Origin: CAYOVG01 sp964407285
GTDB taxonomy: Bacteria; Desulfobacterota; Syntrophobacteria; Syntrophobacterales; Syntrophobacteraceae
Assembly: GCA_964407285.1 (NCBI GenBank)
Contig: CAYOVG010000125.1
Location: 1 to 17,604 of the forward strand
Direction: 5' to 3'
DNA: 17,604 bases
Shown here: piece by piece, positions 15,015 to 17,604 of the stretch
Numbering within the stretch: position 1 is the first letter of the stretch
Layout of the letters: every line of letters begins with the position of its first letter
The notes under the pieces: generated by a model
Database searches by the model: none
What the model was told of the DNA's origin: nothing
What the model saw: the letters and a program-made list of their open reading frames with translations, nothing else
Made by a program: the position numbers and the translations under genes

Positions 15015-17065
15015 GCACGCATCCGTTCCACAGGCTTGCTCCCTTCATACAGAACTATATCTACACGCACGGCTGGACGGAAATGCGGGCTGTCCAGGTT
15101 GAAGCCTGCAGGGTTATCTTCGAGTCGAGCGCCCATCTGCTGCTGGCATCGGGAACGGCGTCCGGAAAAACTGAAGCCGCTTTTCTTCCGGTTATTACTC
15201 TCCTCCACCAAGACCCGCCCGCAACGGTCGGAGTTCTTTACATCGGCCCGACCAAAGCGCTCATAAACGATCAATTCCTCAGACTGGACGACCTTCTCGG
15301 AGAGGCCGGTATTCCCGTCCGGCACTGGCACGGGGACGTATCGCAAAGTCACAAGGCAAAGCTTTTAAAAAAACCGGAAGGTATCCTTCAAATTACTCCG
15401 GAATCGCTCGAGAGCCTCCTCATCAACAAGGCAGGCGAACTGGTGCGGCTCTTTGGAGACCTGCGGTTCATTGTAATCGATGAGATTCACGCATTCATGA
15501 ACTCGGACCGGGGCCGCCAGGTACTTTGTCAATTGGCGCGGCTTTCAAGATTCACGCGGACGGAACCTCGCAGGATCGGCCTCTCCGCCACGCTCGGCGA
15601 CTATTCCCTTGCCGAGGAATGGTTGCAGTCGGGAACAAAGGCAGAGGTGGTCACGCCGCGGATCGAAGGCGGCAGACAAAGGATTCGCCTTGCGTTAGAG
15701 CACTTCTTCATCAACGATCCTCGGAATAGCCGGAATGGGGACGACAGCCCTGAGCCTGAGAGGAGTTCGCCTATACAGACTGAAGAATTTGGGGGCGAGG
15801 AAGACCGATCCGTCCCACCCACCGTTAGCCCATACTACCGATATATCTACGAGGTAAGCAGGGCTCGAAAGTGCCTGATTTTCGCCAGTAACCGTTCAGA
15901 GACCGAGTCGTTGGCGGCCGGCCTGCGGCAGATTGCAGAAGCGGAAGGACAACCCGATATCTATCATGTCCATCATGGGAGCATCTCGGCGCCGCTCAGA
16001 GAGGCCGCCGAGATCGCCATGCGCGACTCACCGGGCCCCGCCGTTACGGCTGCGACGATTACGCTGGAAATGGGAATAGACATCGGCCAACTCGAGCGTG
16101 TCGTCCAGATTGATGCGCCTCACTCCGTATCGAGTTTTCTGCAGAGGCTCGGGCGGTCGGGAAGACGGGGCGGTCCTTCGGAAATGTGGTTCGTCTGCCC
16201 GGAGCAGGCACAGACCGGTAAAGTACTGCTGCCGCATGAGATCCCGTGGCGCCTCCTGCAATGCATTGCGATCATTCAGCTATACATCGAGGAACGTTTC
16301 ATCGAGCCCATCCAGCCGGCAAAGTATCCGCTCAGTCTCCTTTACCATCAGACGATGAGCACGCTGGCCTCGACAGGCGAACTCTCACCGGCAGCGCTTG
16401 CGCAAAGAGTCCTTACACTGCCGCCGTTCGCACACGTTTCACAGGCTGACTTCCGAGAGCTTCTACTTCACCTTCTTGAAATCGACCACATTCAGAGAAC
16501 GGACGAAGGCGGGCTCATCATCGGACTGGCAGGCGAATCCGTGGTAAGGAGTTTCCGATTCTATGCCGTGTTCCCGGACACCGAAGAGTACGCAGTCAGA
16601 GAAGAATCCAGGGAGATAGGGAGCATCCTCATGCCTCCGCCTCCCGGAGAGCGATTCATCCTGGCAGGTAAGAGTTGGGAGGTCCTGGATATAGATCTCA
16701 AGAGAAAGACTGTTTTCGTAAAATCAGTGAAGGGGAAAGCTTCCATCCGCTGGCATGGAAGCGGAGGAACGATCTGCACTCGAATTCTTGACAGGATGAG
16801 ACAGGTGCTCTTCGAAAACACCGAGTACAGCTATCTCCAGAAACAGGCGCGGGAGAGGCTCGCTTCGGCTCGCAAGCTTGCGAGAAACGCCGGGTTGGAC
16901 CGGGGCAACGTCGTGCCGTTGGGAAAGAACACCATCGCTGTTTTCCCTTGGATGGGAACAATCGCTTGCCGCACTCTGGAACGGTGGATTCGCTTGACTC
17001 GACCCGCCGACGACGCGGAGCCGGAACAAACTTCGTCATCAGGCCTCCTTGACCTTACAATATAG
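15011..17065 (+). CDS. BrxHI/Lhr-like superfamily 2 DEAD/DEAH helicase
   Basis: Predicted DNA helicase, 684 residues, of the Lhr-like group that includes BrxHI. The motifs are intact: Q-type segment WTEMRAVQ (22-29), motif I GTASGKT (48-54), motif II DEIH (157-160), motif III LSAT (191-194), motif V TLEMGIDIG (351-359) and motif VI QRLGRSGRRGG (378-388). A variable acidic insert (about 240-275) separates the two RecA lobes. After motif VI come a winged-helix-like region and a beta-rich region (GERFILAGKSWEVLDID). The start is TTG 15011, which shares TTGA with the upstream stop and is preceded by CGGAG about eight bases away, so translation is coupled. The C-terminus ends soon after FPWMGTIACRTLERWI in an acidic tail and may lack part of the terminal domain. 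It ends 15 bases from the convergent gene. Confidence 0.88.
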   Translation: MSTHPFHRLAPFIQNYIYTHGWTEMRAVQVEACRVIFESSAHLLLASGTASGKTEAAFLPVITLLHQDPPATVGVLYIGPTKALINDQFLRLDDLLGEAGIPVRHWHGDVSQSHKAKLLKKPEGILQITPESLESLLINKAGELVRLFGDLRFIVIDEIHAFMNSDRGRQVLCQLARLSRFTRTEPRRIGLSATLGDYSLAEEWLQSGTKAEVVTPRIEGGRQRIRLALEHFFINDPRNSRNGDDSPEPERSSPIQTEEFGGEEDRSVPPTVSPYYRYIYEVSRARKCLIFASNRSETESLAAGLRQIAEAEGQPDIYHVHHGSISAPLREAAEIAMRDSPGPAVTAATITLEMGIDIGQLERVVQIDAPHSVSSFLQRLGRSGRRGGPSEMWFVCPEQAQTGKVLLPHEIPWRLLQCIAIIQLYIEERFIEPIQPAKYPLSLLYHQTMSTLASTGELSPAALAQRVLTLPPFAHVSQADFRELLLHLLEIDHIQRTDEGGLIIGLAGESVVRSFRFYAVFPDTEEYAVREESREIGSILMPPPPGERFILAGKSWEVLDIDLKRKTVFVKSVKGKASIRWHGSGGTICTRILDRMRQVLFENTEYSYLQKQARERLASARKLARNAGLDRGNVVPLGKNTIAVFPWMGTIACRTLERWIRLTRPADDAEPEQTSSSGLLDLTI

Positions 17066-17080
17066 AAAAAGTCGGTCCTA

Positions 17081-17604
17081 TCAGAATAATCCATCCAGCT
17101 CCTTTTTGACTTGGACCGCCTCTTCTACGATGGATTTGACGATCTCGGCCGCGCTGGGCTCATCTTTGATCCGGCCGACCACTTGGCCGCAGTAGAACAA
17201 TCCTTGGTCGAAAGTGCCCTCCAGCCAGCCTTTTAAAGTAATTTTGCCGCTGATGACCGGGGCCAACTGTTCCAGGGTGCTCCCGGCCTTCTCCATTTCC
17301 AGGACTTTTTCCGCCCAAGGGTTGCGCATCACCCGTCCGGGATTTCTAATGGACTCCATGACGAACAAAGTGNNNNNNNNNNCGCTCCATGCCCAATTCG
17401 ACCGTACGACTGATCTCACGGGCTTCGATCATTCGGCGTTTGATGTCCGGGTGAACAATACATTCCTTGGCCGTCATGAACCGGGTGCCCATGAGCACGC
17501 CGTCCGCGCCCAGGGCCAGGGCGGCGACCAGGGAGCGGCCGTCGCAGAAACCGCCGCCGGCGATCAAGGGCACGGCGACCTGGTCCACGGCCTGGGGGAT
17601 GAGA
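17081..17604 (-). CDS. Nitronate monooxygenase-family flavoprotein, partial and gap-split
   Basis: C-terminal part of an NAD(P)H-dependent flavin oxidoreductase of the 2-nitropropane dioxygenase/FabK group. These are FMN TIM barrels, some of which oxidise nitronates. Read on the minus strand from the right edge, the residues run LIPQAVDQVAVPLIAGGG, then a DGRSLVAALALGADGV stretch and GTRF, the FMN phosphate-binding region, then the REISRTVELGME segment. After the ten N the protein resumes with TLFVMESIRNPGRVMRN and ends at 17081. The two halves lie in different frames only because the N run is a placeholder, so this is not evidence of a broken gene. The start lies beyond 17604; the GTG at 17588 is internal. 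Substrate and relation to the cassette are unknown. Confidence 0.8.
17373..17382. other. Assembly gap (10 N)
   Basis: Ten consecutive N lie inside the nitronate monooxygenase-family gene. The flanking codons only agree if the true missing length is a multiple of three, so the ten N are a placeholder and not the real length. Confidence 0.98.

Noticed and set aside
9917..17065. Complete BREX locus
   Set aside because: Only BrxD-like and BrxHI-like proteins are present; no PglX, PglZ, BrxC/PglY, BrxL or PglW can be found in the window.
17081..17604. Flavoprotein gene as a frameshifted pseudogene or fourth member of the cassette
   Set aside because: The frame change coincides with the N run, and the gene is convergent to the cassette with no known link to TerB or BREX systems.

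Overview
The window (17,604 bases, mostly GC-rich) reads as a chromosomal stretch of an anaerobic, cytochrome c-making bacterium, most likely a member of the Desulfobacterota (Syntrophobacter-like). I infer this from the style of the housekeeping proteins (CcsA/ResC-type haem export, TatB/TatC, ftsH-folP-glmM) and did not confirm it by any search. A run of ten N near the right end shows that this is a draft assembly.

Bases 1-9394 are housekeeping. A plus-strand cluster comes first: a CcsA-type cytochrome c biogenesis protein, TatB and TatC, then rdgB (XTP/dITP pyrophosphatase). A large hairpin at 3211-3267 separates rdgB from a convergent gene for a stand-alone NifU/IscU-like Fe-S scaffold on the minus strand. 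A nucleoside phosphorylase/MTAN-like gene diverges from the scaffold gene. Next come ftsH and folP, which share an ATGA overlap, and then glmM. A good sigma70-type promoter and a structured leader lie in front of ftsH.

Bases 9395-9916 form a 522-base region without a credible gene. It contains a perfect 23-bp inverted repeat, a C9 tract, a sigma70-like promoter and a dyad over the predicted transcription start.

Bases 9917-17065 are the most interesting part: a three-gene, same-strand, translationally coupled cassette of lower GC. Its products are (1) a 1248-residue protein with a degenerate SNF2-like ATPase region, a TerB-N domain and a TerB-C region with a duplicated C-terminal unit; (2) a BrxD-like (DUF2791) AAA+ ATPase; and (3) a BrxHI/Lhr-like superfamily 2 helicase. 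BrxD and BrxHI are known as accessory partners in type 2 and type 6 BREX, but no PglX, PglZ, BrxC or BrxL lies here. The set therefore looks like a self-contained Ter-linked DNA-processing or anti-phage module. Its function is inferred from domains and gene order only.

Bases 17081-17604 hold the 3' part of a convergent nitronate monooxygenase-family gene. It is broken by the assembly gap and runs off the right edge.
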